DNA of 23,999 nt from Bacteroidales bacterium (GCA_024689285.1 JAILDR010000093.1:1-23999), one strand, 5' to 3'. Shown: positions 7,918 through 15,133, counted from the stretch's first letter. Program-made: numbers and translations. Notes: generated by a model not told the origin, from the sequence alone.

Positions 7918-7958
7918 AAAAAAGACTACCTTGCAATGCGACTGCAAAGGTAGTCTTT
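7918..7958 (-). terminator. Terminator of the Ser/Tyr-rich lipoprotein gene
   Basis: On the minus strand a 12-bp stem AAAGACTACCTT (7947-7958) / AAGGTAGTCTTT (7921-7932), extended by three further pairs with one bulge, is followed by a T run (complement of As at 7918-7923). It lies 30 bp after the lipoprotein stop. The porin promoter box is inside one arm. Confidence 0.85.
7945..7952 (-). promoter_or_regulatory. -7 box for the OmpP1 gene, inside the hairpin
   Basis: TACCTTTG on the minus strand, a full consensus match, about 39 bp before the porin ATG. It is part of the upstream gene's terminator stem, so one sequence ends one transcript and starts the next. Confidence 0.6.
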
Positions 7959-7988
7959 ATTTCGTTTCCTTTGTTGGGTCAGGTGGAA

Positions 7989-9347
7989 TTATCTTCTTCC
8001 TCCGCCTGAGCTGCGACCTCCACCTCCGCCTGAGCTACGGCTGCCTGCGCTGCCGCTCGAGCTGCTTCGGCTGCCACCGCTGTAGCTGCTGCCTGAGCTG
8101 CGGCTGCTGCTTGAGCTTGAACTGCTGCGGCTCATGCTCGACGAGCTACTCCTGTTGTAATTGCCGCTATTGCCATACGAGCTGCTTCTGTTGTAGCTGC
8201 TGCTTGATGAGCTGCTTCTGTTGTAGCTGCCGCTTGACGAGCTGCTTCTGTTGTAGCCTGAGACCGTCGACGAGGGTCGGCTGGATGACGAACCTTGCGG
8301 GCGGACATATTCCGAACTTGAGCGTGACGGGCGGTTGCTGCTGGGCGAAGTGTAGGTTTGGCGGGTCCCGCTTTGGCTGCCTCTGTTGGCCGAGCTGCTG
8401 TTCGGGCGGCTTGCCGTTGTGGTTGGGCGGTTGCCGGTGCCTGCCGTGGGGCGGCTGCTGACCGTAGGCCTCGATGTGGTTGTCGGACGCACTGCAGTGC
8501 TGCTGCTGTTGGGGCGGCCTGATGTGCTGCCGGCGGTTGCGGCACTACCAGCGACTGTCGGACGGGTGGATCCACTCATTGAGCCGGTGCCGGTGCGACC
8601 TGAGACTGAGGCACCGTTTTGCGGGGCGAGGCTGTTGCTTCTTCTTTCGCCGCTCATCGAGCCTGCCGTGCTCCCGTGTCTGACGCTGGCCACGTAGTTG
8701 CCCAAGCCTCCTCCGTGATTTGGATTGTGACCGCCGTGGTAGTCATCGTGGTGATGCGGATGGTAGTAGTTGTGGTAACCCCAGCCATAGCTCCAATAAG
8801 GATCCCAGCCCCAATATCTGTAGTTGTAGGGATAGCCCCAATACCAGTCCCAATACCAGGAGTAGCCGTACCAGTAAGGACGGTAGCCCCAGTAGCAGTA
8901 GCTCGGGTAGTAGCTCCAATAGAACGGGTCGTAGCTGTTGGTGTAGATATAATAGGTGTTGCCACCGGTGTAGTAGTCGTCATAATAGCTCATCGACGAG
9001 GAGGCTCCTGTACCGAAACGCTTGATGCGGGCGGCATAGTCGGCGTCGTAATAGGTTTCGGTGGTGGTATACACCACGCCGTTGGTGTCGGTCACGGTCT
9101 CTGTGGTTTGATACACAGGGTCGGCGTCGCTGACGTAGTTCTTGCTGTCGGAATAATAGGCTTGGTAGTCGTATTCCGAGTTGCCTGTGATTTGCGGAGT
9201 GGCGTATGACCCGTTGCTTGTGGTCATGTGTGTGCCCGTGTTGCCGTATGGCGAGTAGTAGACATCGTCTTTGGCAACTTTCTTGCTCGATGAGCAGCCT
9301 ATCAGGGCCATCAAAGCGATGAGAGGTATGATCCTGAACGTTTTCAT
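7989..9347 (-). CDS. Lipoprotein with Tyr/Trp-rich centre and Ser/Arg/Gly-rich tail, function unknown
   Basis: A 452-residue predicted lipoprotein: signal peptide MKTFRIIPLIALMALIGC with lipobox LIGC (lipidated C18). Residues ~20-120 are ordinary polar sequence. Residues ~120-215 are extremely rich in Tyr, Trp, Gly, Asp and His (for example YWYGYSWYWDWYWGYPY, then HPHHHDDYHGGH). Residues ~230-452 are low complexity, mostly Ser, Thr, Arg, Gly and Asn, with repeated YNRSSSSS blocks and a final GGGGGRSSGGGRR. I recognise no enzymatic domain. The composition suggests an exposed, disordered or adhesive surface protein, which is inference only. It is a monocistron: no neighbour within 90 bp, and its own terminator follows. 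Repetitive coding produces long chance open frames on the other strand. Confidence 0.85.
   Translation of the reverse strand: MKTFRIIPLIALMALIGCSSSKKVAKDDVYYSPYGNTGTHMTTSNGSYATPQITGNSEYDYQAYYSDSKNYVSDADPVYQTTETVTDTNGVVYTTTETYYDADYAARIKRFGTGASSSMSYYDDYYTGGNTYYIYTNSYDPFYWSYYPSYCYWGYRPYWYGYSWYWDWYWGYPYNYRYWGWDPYWSYGWGYHNYYHPHHHDDYHGGHNPNHGGGLGNYVASVRHGSTAGSMSGERRSNSLAPQNGASVSGRTGTGSMSGSTRPTVAGSAATAGSTSGRPNSSSTAVRPTTTSRPTVSSRPTAGTGNRPTTTASRPNSSSANRGSQSGTRQTYTSPSSNRPSRSSSEYVRPQGSSSSRPSSTVSGYNRSSSSSGSYNRSSSSSSSYNRSSSYGNSGNYNRSSSSSMSRSSSSSSSSRSSGSSYSGGSRSSSSGSAGSRSSGGGGGRSSGGGRR
8179..8268 (-). repeat. 30-bp coding tandem repeat (YNRSSSSSxS)
   Basis: Three consecutive 30-bp units begin at 8179, 8209 and 8239 (plus strand starts GAGCTGCTTCTGTTGTAGC each time). 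They encode 10-residue blocks YNRSSSSS plus two residues; the third unit diverges in its last third. The blocks lie in the Ser-rich tail of the lipoprotein and could change copy number by slippage. Confidence 0.8.
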
Positions 9348-9440
9348 TGTATTGTGCTTTTTACTTGTGCTTAAAGAGGATTTATTTTCAGCTGAAAAAC
9401 TTACAAATATTATACCAAAACGACCCTTTCCCCCAACTTT

Positions 9441-10211
9441 TTATTCTAGCTTGATGAGTCTTCCGTCTCCGTGATTTTCGTGTGAAGTATATTGGGGTGA
9501 GGGGTTGCCTCTGTAATAGATGTTTCCAAGGCTGTAGATGAAGGTGCGCAGCCCGCCGCCGTCACGCACGAATACGTAGGTGTCGTTGGTTGATTTGGAT
9601 TGTACCCTCACGAAATTGGAGTTGAGGTCAGAGGCATCTACTTTGCCGTAGCTTTGCAGGTCGTGGTCCGAATAGGCCGTTTTTCCGTGAAGCACAACGT
9701 CGGCAGTGCCATTGGTGAAGCGGCTGTGGAGCACGTCGCAATTGAAGGTGAGGTCAATGTCGCCGCAGCCTTCTGTGACTTGTAATGTAAAGCAACTGAC
9801 TGACGACCGCACGCTGTCGGGGATAGACATGCCGCGTATGGTGTCGAGGCTGATGAGCCGGCCGGTGGAGGCGTAATTGATTTCGCTTAGGCTGTCGTAA
9901 TAGACGGTTAAGTCGATAGTGTAGTCGAAACTGCGGAGCCATTTGAGGTCGTTGTTGTTGCGAATGAAGAGGGTGTCGCCGACGACTTCGGTGAAAATAT
10001 TGGCAATGAGGTTTTTGGGACAGGTCAGCTCCATGTGTGGGTTGTTGCTGTGCATAAGGCTGACATTCACGTTGTTAAACATGCAAATTGTATTGAAGCG
10101 TTGCCCGATGCTGCGTTGCTCGCTGACAGGCTCTCCGTTGGAGAACTTACTGCATGAGGCGGTCAGCAGGCTAACGAGGAAAAACAGGACTGCGATGAGG
10201 TTTCTTTTCAT
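9441..10211 (-). CDS. DUF2807 (head GIN domain)-like lipoprotein
   Basis: A 256-residue predicted lipoprotein: MKRNLIAVLFFLVSLLTASC ends in lipobox LTASC (C20). The mature part has the look of the DUF2807 'putative auto-transporter adhesin, head GIN domain' family common in Bacteroidota: an opening strand pair FNTICMFNNVNVSLMHSN, then rungs of a beta-helix with repeated Asp/Gly turns (LQVTEGCGDIDLTF, DLQSYGKVDASDLNS). Function is unknown; an envelope location is expected. Its start lies inside the 3' end of the PagL-like gene (41-nt overlap), so the two are surely co-transcribed and probably translationally coupled. No obvious terminator follows. The family assignment rests on pattern, not on a strong motif. 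Confidence 0.75.
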   Translation of the reverse strand: MKRNLIAVLFFLVSLLTASCSKFSNGEPVSEQRSIGQRFNTICMFNNVNVSLMHSNNPHMELTCPKNLIANIFTEVVGDTLFIRNNNDLKWLRSFDYTIDLTVYYDSLSEINYASTGRLISLDTIRGMSIPDSVRSSVSCFTLQVTEGCGDIDLTFNCDVLHSRFTNGTADVVLHGKTAYSDHDLQSYGKVDASDLNSNFVRVQSKSTNDTYVFVRDGGGLRTFIYSLGNIYYRGNPSPQYTSHENHGDGRLIKLE

Positions 10212-11373
10212 GTCGTGGCAGATAATATTTGTGTTGGATATGGTAGCCTATGCCGAGGCTGATGAAGTCGGCCTTGATGTCGTATGTGGTAAACGAAAGG
10301 GTGGCAAACAGGTTGTCGGTGAAGTAGTAGCGCGCTGCTACTTTTTGGTAGAACAAGAAGGCGCTTTTTGGGATGGGTGCGTTGTTGCGGATGCCGATGT
10401 TGAACATGAAACTCACGCGGTCGAGCATCATCTCGTAGGAGACAAGGCCTCCTATCTTCAGGAAGTCGCGAAACCTGGTCCAGTCGGGATGCAATGCCTT
10501 GGGCGATGGGTCGTAGATAAGGTCGAGGCCTGCTCCAAGACGGTCGCGTTCAGTGAGTTGCACCATGACGTTGGCGGTAATGTTGTGGACAAAGTAATAC
10601 TGGTGGGTGCCATATTGCTGGCTCATATCCTTGAATCCGAGGGTGTATTGGTAGTCGGTGACGAAGTGCCGCTTGCCGTCAAACTCAAAGAGATAGTTCT
10701 TGGGTCGCAATCTGTAGTCTATCAGGTTTTTGGGAGGTTTTAGATACCAGGAAAACCCTGTTGCGACACTGAAGATATTGATGCCCATGTTGGGGGTGCG
10801 GATGGCACCGTTCGAAAAATGCGTTAGCCCGAAGGAGGTCACCCAATGCAAGCGGTCGATGATGCGCTGGCGGTATTCAAACGAAAGGTTGATGGCGGCG
10901 TTGAAATGCGAGCCGATGGCGTAGTTGTGGTAGTTTTCTTTGGGGTCGAATTTGTTGGTGAGATACGACAAGCCCACGCCCAGCTTGAAGGTCAGCTTGC
11001 TGCTTTCGTTGGGGATGATGGGGAAGTTGATGAACGGATAGAGGGCAAACACGCGGCCCAGCTCAGCTGAGATGCTGTCGTTGCGGAAGCTTGAGTAATA
11101 GAAGGTAAGCCCGATGGAGGGGTAGTCGTGTACCACCTCCCAGCGGTGTTGGCCGTAGGTGTTGTGGTGCAGCGATAGTTCGTAGGCGGGCGCGTGCATG
11201 CTGTAGCGCCCCAAGGCACTGTGGTACTGGTCGTTTTGGAAATACAAATAGCCATAATGCACCCGTGCCTCAAGCTCATAGTTCTTGTGGCTCGGCTGGG
11301 CTTTCGCTGACATTACACCTATTAATAATAATAGGAGCGTCGCGGCCATGCTATGGAGAATTCGTCTTTCCAT
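10171..11373 (-). CDS. Acyloxyacyl hydrolase / lipid A 3-O-deacylase PagL-like outer membrane protein
   Basis: A 400-residue outer-membrane protein with signal peptide (MERRILHSMAATLLLLLIGVMSAKA, cleavage after AKA25). Residues ~170-210 carry the PagL hallmark: FGLTHFSNGAIRTPNMGIN, where H185 and S187 fit the catalytic His-x-Ser and N188/N195 the conserved Asn residues. PagL enzymes remove the 3-O-acyl chain from lipid A in the outer membrane. The protein is about twice the length of classical PagL, with an extra C-terminal barrel-like portion (~215-400), as in other Bacteroidota 'acyloxyacyl hydrolase' proteins. The first gene of a two-gene unit, it overlaps the DUF2807 gene by 41 nt. Keeping the first Met gives the signal peptide its basic n-region. 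A -7 box lies only 9 bp upstream. Confidence 0.83.
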   Translation of the reverse strand: MERRILHSMAATLLLLLIGVMSAKAQPSHKNYELEARVHYGYLYFQNDQYHSALGRYSMHAPAYELSLHHNTYGQHRWEVVHDYPSIGLTFYYSSFRNDSISAELGRVFALYPFINFPIIPNESSKLTFKLGVGLSYLTNKFDPKENYHNYAIGSHFNAAINLSFEYRQRIIDRLHWVTSFGLTHFSNGAIRTPNMGINIFSVATGFSWYLKPPKNLIDYRLRPKNYLFEFDGKRHFVTDYQYTLGFKDMSQQYGTHQYYFVHNITANVMVQLTERDRLGAGLDLIYDPSPKALHPDWTRFRDFLKIGGLVSYEMMLDRVSFMFNIGIRNNAPIPKSAFLFYQKVAARYYFTDNLFATLSFTTYDIKADFISLGIGYHIQHKYYLPRHEKKPHRSPVFPR

Positions 11374-11378
11374 TGAGG

Positions 11379-11409
11379 TTGCAAAGGTACGAAAAATTCC
11401 TTATTTTTG
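11379..11409 (+). promoter_or_regulatory. Promoter for mazG
   Basis: TTG at 11379-11381, a 20-bp spacer and TATTTTTG at 11402-11409 form a near-ideal Bacteroidota sigma promoter. The -7 box is 22 bp before the ATG at 11432. Confidence 0.7.
11382..11389 (-). promoter_or_regulatory. -7 box for the PagL-like gene
   Basis: Minus-strand TACCTTTG, a full match, ending 9 bp before the ATG at 11373. A transcript from it would have a leader of about 5 nt. The box abuts the TTG (11379-11381) that serves as -33 element for mazG on the other strand. Confidence 0.6.
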
Positions 11410-11431
11410 CAGCCGAAAAGAGCAACATACT

Positions 11432-12223
11432 ATGGACGAAAGACTACAAGCCTTCAAACGATTGTTAGACATCATGGATGCTGTGCGGGCGGGTTGCCCG
11501 TGGGACAGCACCCAAACCATTCAAAGCCTGCGTCATCTCACCATCGAGGAGACTTACGAACTGAGTCAGGCCATCCTTAACGACGACCTCAACGAGGTGA
11601 AAAAGGAACTCGGCGACCTGATGCTCCACATCGTTTTCTATGCCAAGATAGGGCAGGAGAAGGGTGCCTTTGATATTGCCGATGTGCTCAATGGCATTTG
11701 CGACAAGATGGTGGTGCGCCATCCGCATATCTTTGGCAACGAACATGTTGAGAATGCTGAACAAGTGGAACAGAATTGGGAGAAGATTAAGCTGGAGCGC
11801 GAGCACAACCGCAGCGTTTTGGGCGGTGTGCCTGATGGTTTGCCCTCTTTGCTGAAGGCCTACCGTATGCACCAGAAGACGGCAGGCGTGGGTTTCCGCT
11901 GGCCCGATGCCGAACAGGCCTGGCAGAAAGTGGAGGAGGAGAAGGCGGAGCTTTTTGAAGAATTGCAGAAGCCCGGCAACACGGCTCGCATTGAAGAGGA
12001 ATACGGCGACTTGCTCTTCGCCCTTGCGGCCTACGGCATCTATATCGGCGTGAATCCCGACGATGCGTTGGAGAAGACCGACAAGAAGTTCCGCGAGCGT
12101 TTCGCCCACGTCGAGCAGCGTGCCCGCGAGCAAGGCAAAGGTGTGCAGCATCTTACGCTTGAGGAGATGATTGCTTACTGGAAAGAAGCCAAATCGCCTC
12201 ACGCCGACCCCAAAGGCTCTTAG
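11432..12223 (+). CDS. mazG: Nucleoside triphosphate pyrophosphohydrolase MazG
   Basis: A 263-residue tandem-domain MazG, which hydrolyses (d)NTPs to monophosphates and pyrophosphate and so cleans the nucleotide pool or affects alarmone-related responses. Seen: GCPWDSTQTIQSLRHLTIEE (21-40), the first metal motif EE-xx-E (E39, E40, E43) with KKELGDLMLH (E59, D62), a linker with HPHIFG, and a second domain with FRWPDAEQAWQKVEEEKAEL and EEEYGDLLFAL. I use the ATG at 11432, which follows the promoter and matches the normal family N-terminus. An open frame extends upstream to 11285, but that part crosses the promoter and the pagL signal peptide region. Single-gene unit. Confidence 0.93.
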   Translation: MDERLQAFKRLLDIMDAVRAGCPWDSTQTIQSLRHLTIEETYELSQAILNDDLNEVKKELGDLMLHIVFYAKIGQEKGAFDIADVLNGICDKMVVRHPHIFGNEHVENAEQVEQNWEKIKLEREHNRSVLGGVPDGLPSLLKAYRMHQKTAGVGFRWPDAEQAWQKVEEEKAELFEELQKPGNTARIEEEYGDLLFALAAYGIYIGVNPDDALEKTDKKFRERFAHVEQRAREQGKGVQHLTLEEMIAYWKEAKSPHADPKGS

Positions 12224-12400
12224 GAAGGGTCCGTTCGTTCTCCCGCTTTGCGCGTTCCCCCTTTCAGAGGGGGGTAGGGGGAGTCAAAGAAAAGTTCCCC
12301 ATCATGCTTCATACTTCAATGTTTTTGTTTATTATTGCACCGAAATAACAATAGCCATGACAGCAATCGAATTCTCTAAACTAAAAAAATGCCCTTCCCC
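12224..12400 (+). other. Intergenic stretch with G/C-run hairpin
   Basis: Between mazG and the promoter of the secreted-protein gene. It holds CCCCCT (12257-12262), loop TTCAG, then AGGGGG (12268-12273) and a second AGGGGG (12276-12281), giving two alternative 6-bp stems. No T run follows, so a terminator role is weak. The short open frame here (12171-12413) shows no recognisable protein features. Confidence 0.5.
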
Positions 12401-12429
12401 TTGCATCAAATAAAAAATTATTATATTTG
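12401..12429 (+). promoter_or_regulatory. Promoter for the T9SS cargo gene
   Basis: TTG at 12401-12403, 18-bp spacer, TATATTTG at 12422-12429. The leader would be about 65 nt, A-rich just before the ATG (TAAAATTCTAACAAA), as is usual for strongly translated Bacteroidota genes. Confidence 0.65.
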
Positions 12430-12497
12430 CAGCGCAATTTCTGCACTTTTGTGAACTCAACACAAACAACTTAAATACTAACTAAAATTCTAACAAA

Positions 12498-14954
12498 ATG
12501 AAGAAAGTGTCTTTACTTATTGCGATGATTGCCTTTGTTTGTGGCAATGCTTTCGCTCAGTTTAGCTACGATTTTACTGGCTGCCCAGCGGGTGCCAAAG
12601 TGGCTCAAACATTAGGTTTGCCTTGGACTACTTGGAGTGATGCTCCTGGCGGATCCGAAGACGGCGTTTTTGGAGAAGTTGACGGCAATATGGCCGCTTA
12701 CTTTACCTACGGCGTTGACCAAGTTGTTGCTCTCGGTGAGAAGACCACTGGAGTTTACGACATTGAATTCGATATTTATATCGAAGAAAACTACATGGGT
12801 TATTTCAACATCATGCACCATCATCCATGCAACAGTGACCAAGCTATCCAAGTTTACCTGCAAGCTACTAACACAGGTAATTCTGGAGACCCAACGACTA
12901 TGTCGGACGGACATGGTTCGGTTCACGCTGGTGGTCATCAGGCTGTTGATTTGCCTTGCTATTGGAACGACTGGATGCACTTCAGAATTCACGTCGATTG
13001 CGACACCGATGTTGCCGAACTCTATTTTGATGGCACTTTGATGCATACTTGGCAATGGAGTCTTGATAGCTTTGGACAAGAAGGCTACAGCGACAGAACC
13101 CTCGGTGGTATCGACTTCTTCCCTCCTGAAACTGCTGCCAACTCCAGATTCTATGTTGACAACGTAGTGTTCACTCCCCAGGGCGGCGAGCAAGAACTCA
13201 TTGGTGAATCCTTCGAGGAATACACCGTGGGCAACAAGATTGCTGCGGAAGCCGTTGCCGCTGGCCACGACTGGTGGACTACCTGGACCAATAATCCTGG
13301 TGGTTCCAACGATGGTACTGTCTCCAACGATTACGCCTCTGAAGGCAATAACTCTGGCTATTTCACCAACGCTACCGACCAAGTGCTGCTGCTTGGCGAC
13401 TATGAGACTGGCGTTTACGACCTGAGTTTTGATATTTACACTCCTGCCGGCAAGGATGGTTATTTCAACATCCTTCATACTTTCCCCGCTTCAGAAAATG
13501 GCGACTGGGCCATGCAAGCCTATTTTAATGCTGAGTCTGATGAGACCAACAACGAGATGTGGCACAGCACGGGTCACGGTTCGGTTCATGCCGGCGGCGC
13601 CTTGGTGGCCGACCTGCCTTGCGTCGAAGACGAATGGATGAACGTTCGCGTCCACATCGATTGCGACATTGATGAAGCCACTTTGTTCTTCAACGATCAG
13701 GAATTTTACACTTGGCAATGGAGCTTGGGCAGTTTCGGTGACGAAGGTACTAGAGTGATCGCTGGTGCCAACTTCTTTGGCCCTTTGGCTACTTCACAAT
13801 TCTATGTCGACAACATCCACTTCACGAGAATCGGTGGCGAAAGTGCCCCCTCGATGGTGGTGAGTTCCGATGCCATCTATCAAGAGCTTGAAGAAGATGA
13901 AGTGACGAATCAAACATTCATCATCTCAAATGAGGGTAACTCCATTGGCGATTGGTCGGGTTATATCGATTTTGGTCAAGGTGAAGGTGGAACCCAACAA
14001 CAAGAGATTTACTATGACAACGGTGAGCCTACCAACCTTACGGGTCTTGTGACTGCCAACTTCATGCAGATTGCCAATAAATTCACTGTTGCATCTTATG
14101 GCGGAGCAGTGATGGGAACCAAACTGAAGAGTGTTAGTTATTTCGTTGCAACAGACTCCAACGGCATTTTGGGTATGACGGGCGACCTTTACTTGCGTGT
14201 TTATAAGGCTGGTACTAATGGTTTACCTGGTGAACTTCTTGGCGAAGTCATCATTCCTGAAAACCAAATTGTTCAGAATGACTGGAATACTGGCACCTTC
14301 GCTGAAGATATTTGGCTGACTGGTTACGATGTGTTTGTTGCTGCTGGTTTCCAACAGATTGATGGTGGCTATCCTGTCGTGTTTGACAATGGCACTATGG
14401 TTCCTGGTGTCAGGTATCTGTCGGTTGGAGATGGCAATTCATGGTCATTGGTTGATGATATCTGGGATAGCCAATACAACTTCTGCCTCCATGCTGTATG
14501 CGAAGGCACTCCTATCCCTGGTAGCTGGGTTTCTATGAACAAGAATAATGGCTCCATACTCGGTGGTAACGATGACGAAATCACTTTGACATTTAACACC
14601 GTTGGTTTGAGCAACGGAGAAGAACACAACGCTGTTTTGCTCATTAACACAAATGATGTTGAAAACCCTGAGTTCAACATTCCGATTACCCTGAAGGTTG
14701 GTGTTGATGGCGTTGAAGAGACTGTTGCTCAACTGGCCAGCATCTATCCTAACCCTGCCTCTTCGCAGGTCACTCTCGATGGCGACAACCTGAGCGCCGT
14801 GGCCATCTACAATGTGGCTGGTCAGCTCGTCCGCATCGAGCAACTTGGCGGTGTCAACACCCTCAACCTCGACCTTGAGGCTGGCGTCTACTTCTTCAGC
14901 ATCTACGACAACAATGGCAACAACAGCGTGCAGCGCGTTGTCATCGTGAAGTAA
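12498..14954 (+). CDS. Large secreted protein with tandem duplicated domain and T9SS type A sorting domain
   Basis: An 818-residue secreted protein. Signal peptide 1-20 (ends NAFA|Q). Two homologous domains follow, ~22-226 and ~235-445, aligned with an offset of 217-221 residues: PWTTW/WWTTW, GVYDIEFDIY/GVYDLSFDIY, GYFNIMH/GYFNILH, HGSVHAGG in both, RIHVDCD/RVHIDCD, WQWSLDSFG/WQWSLGSFG, FYVDN in both. The pattern resembles concanavalin/LamG-like jelly rolls; the specific family is not recognised. Residues ~454-490 and ~672-734 look like two halves of an Ig-like domain (ISNEGN...DW; then GSWVSMNKNNGSILGG...NIPITLKV) around an insert at ~498-668. Residues ~742-818 are a T9SS type A sorting domain (SIYPNPAS, AVAIYNVAGQLV, LEAGVYFFSI, VVIVK). 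Export through T9SS and a surface or secreted location are expected; ligand unknown. Confidence 0.85.
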   Translation: MKKVSLLIAMIAFVCGNAFAQFSYDFTGCPAGAKVAQTLGLPWTTWSDAPGGSEDGVFGEVDGNMAAYFTYGVDQVVALGEKTTGVYDIEFDIYIEENYMGYFNIMHHHPCNSDQAIQVYLQATNTGNSGDPTTMSDGHGSVHAGGHQAVDLPCYWNDWMHFRIHVDCDTDVAELYFDGTLMHTWQWSLDSFGQEGYSDRTLGGIDFFPPETAANSRFYVDNVVFTPQGGEQELIGESFEEYTVGNKIAAEAVAAGHDWWTTWTNNPGGSNDGTVSNDYASEGNNSGYFTNATDQVLLLGDYETGVYDLSFDIYTPAGKDGYFNILHTFPASENGDWAMQAYFNAESDETNNEMWHSTGHGSVHAGGALVADLPCVEDEWMNVRVHIDCDIDEATLFFNDQEFYTWQWSLGSFGDEGTRVIAGANFFGPLATSQFYVDNIHFTRIGGESAPSMVVSSDAIYQELEEDEVTNQTFIISNEGNSIGDWSGYIDFGQGEGGTQQQEIYYDNGEPTNLTGLVTANFMQIANKFTVASYGGAVMGTKLKSVSYFVATDSNGILGMTGDLYLRVYKAGTNGLPGELLGEVIIPENQIVQNDWNTGTFAEDIWLTGYDVFVAAGFQQIDGGYPVVFDNGTMVPGVRYLSVGDGNSWSLVDDIWDSQYNFCLHAVCEGTPIPGSWVSMNKNNGSILGGNDDEITLTFNTVGLSNGEEHNAVLLINTNDVENPEFNIPITLKVGVDGVEETVAQLASIYPNPASSQVTLDGDNLSAVAIYNVAGQLVRIEQLGGVNTLNLDLEAGVYFFSIYDNNGNNSVQRVVIVK

Positions 14955-14971
14955 TTCCTGAATAGGTTTGT

Positions 14972-15008
14972 AATAAAATGGCCGCTCCTTGTGGGCGGCC
15001 TTTTTATT
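14972..15008 (+). terminator. Terminator of the T9SS cargo gene
   Basis: GGCCGC (14980-14985) and GCGGCC (14995-15000) form a GC stem with a 9-nt loop; it extends, after one mismatch, through AATAAAA (14972-14978) with TTTTATT (15002-15008). A T run follows the stem. Confidence 0.85.
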
Positions 15009-15016
15009 ATATAGGG

Positions 15017-15082
15017 GCTACGTCAGAGCTATGTCGACGCTACGTCGACGCTACGTCGATGCTACGTCGATGCTACGTCGGA
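15017..15082. repeat. Six tandem 11-bp repeats, unit GCTACGTCGAC/T
   Basis: Units start at 15017, 15028, 15039, 15050, 15061 and 15072 with no gaps: GCTACGTCAGA, GCTATGTCGAC, GCTACGTCGAC, GCTACGTCGAT (twice), GCTACGTCGGA. Each inner unit holds the palindromes ACGT and usually TCGA. The array lies between the terminator at 14972-15008 and the pyrH promoter. Chance translation gives repetitive Arg/Tyr/Val peptides, so it is not coding. Confidence 0.9.
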
Positions 15083-15089
15083 GTTGCGC

Positions 15090-15133
15090 AAAAGGCGAAC
15101 AAAAGGGGAGTAAAAGGGGAGTAAAACCAATAG
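15090..15133. repeat. Second 11-bp-period array, unit AAAAGGGGAGT
   Basis: After a 7-bp junction the 11-bp period continues with a different unit: AAAAGGCGAAC (15090-15100), AAAAGGGGAGT (15101-15111), AAAAGGGGAGT (15112-15122), AAAACCAATAG (15123-15133). Two central units are identical; the outer two share mainly the AAAA start. Together with the first array this accounts for about 117 of the 316 bases between the cargo gene and pyrH; the rest (15134-15270) holds the pyrH promoter and nothing else that I recognise. Confidence 0.75.

Noticed and set aside
7859..9209. Long plus-strand open frames (about 200 residues each) opposite the Ser/Tyr-rich lipoprotein, one Cys/Ser-rich and one Val/Ile-rich
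   Set aside because: They are the complement of a low-complexity coding region; their composition follows from the Ser, Gly and Tyr codons of the real gene. No start signals or family features.
11465..12202. 245-residue minus-strand open frame opposite mazG
   Set aside because: Leu/His-rich shadow of the MazG coding strand without start signals; mazG has all catalytic motifs.
12171..12413. Small gene between mazG and the T9SS cargo gene
   Set aside because: The frame overlaps the mazG end and the downstream promoter, and encodes Pro/Cys-scattered sequence without any recognisable feature.
12612..13478. 288-residue minus-strand open frame opposite the T9SS cargo gene
   Set aside because: Val/Ile-rich complement of the real gene; contains no recognisable motifs.
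15017..15133. CRISPR array in the 11-bp repeats
   Set aside because: Repeats are contiguous, only 11 bp long and lack spacers; no cas genes nearby.
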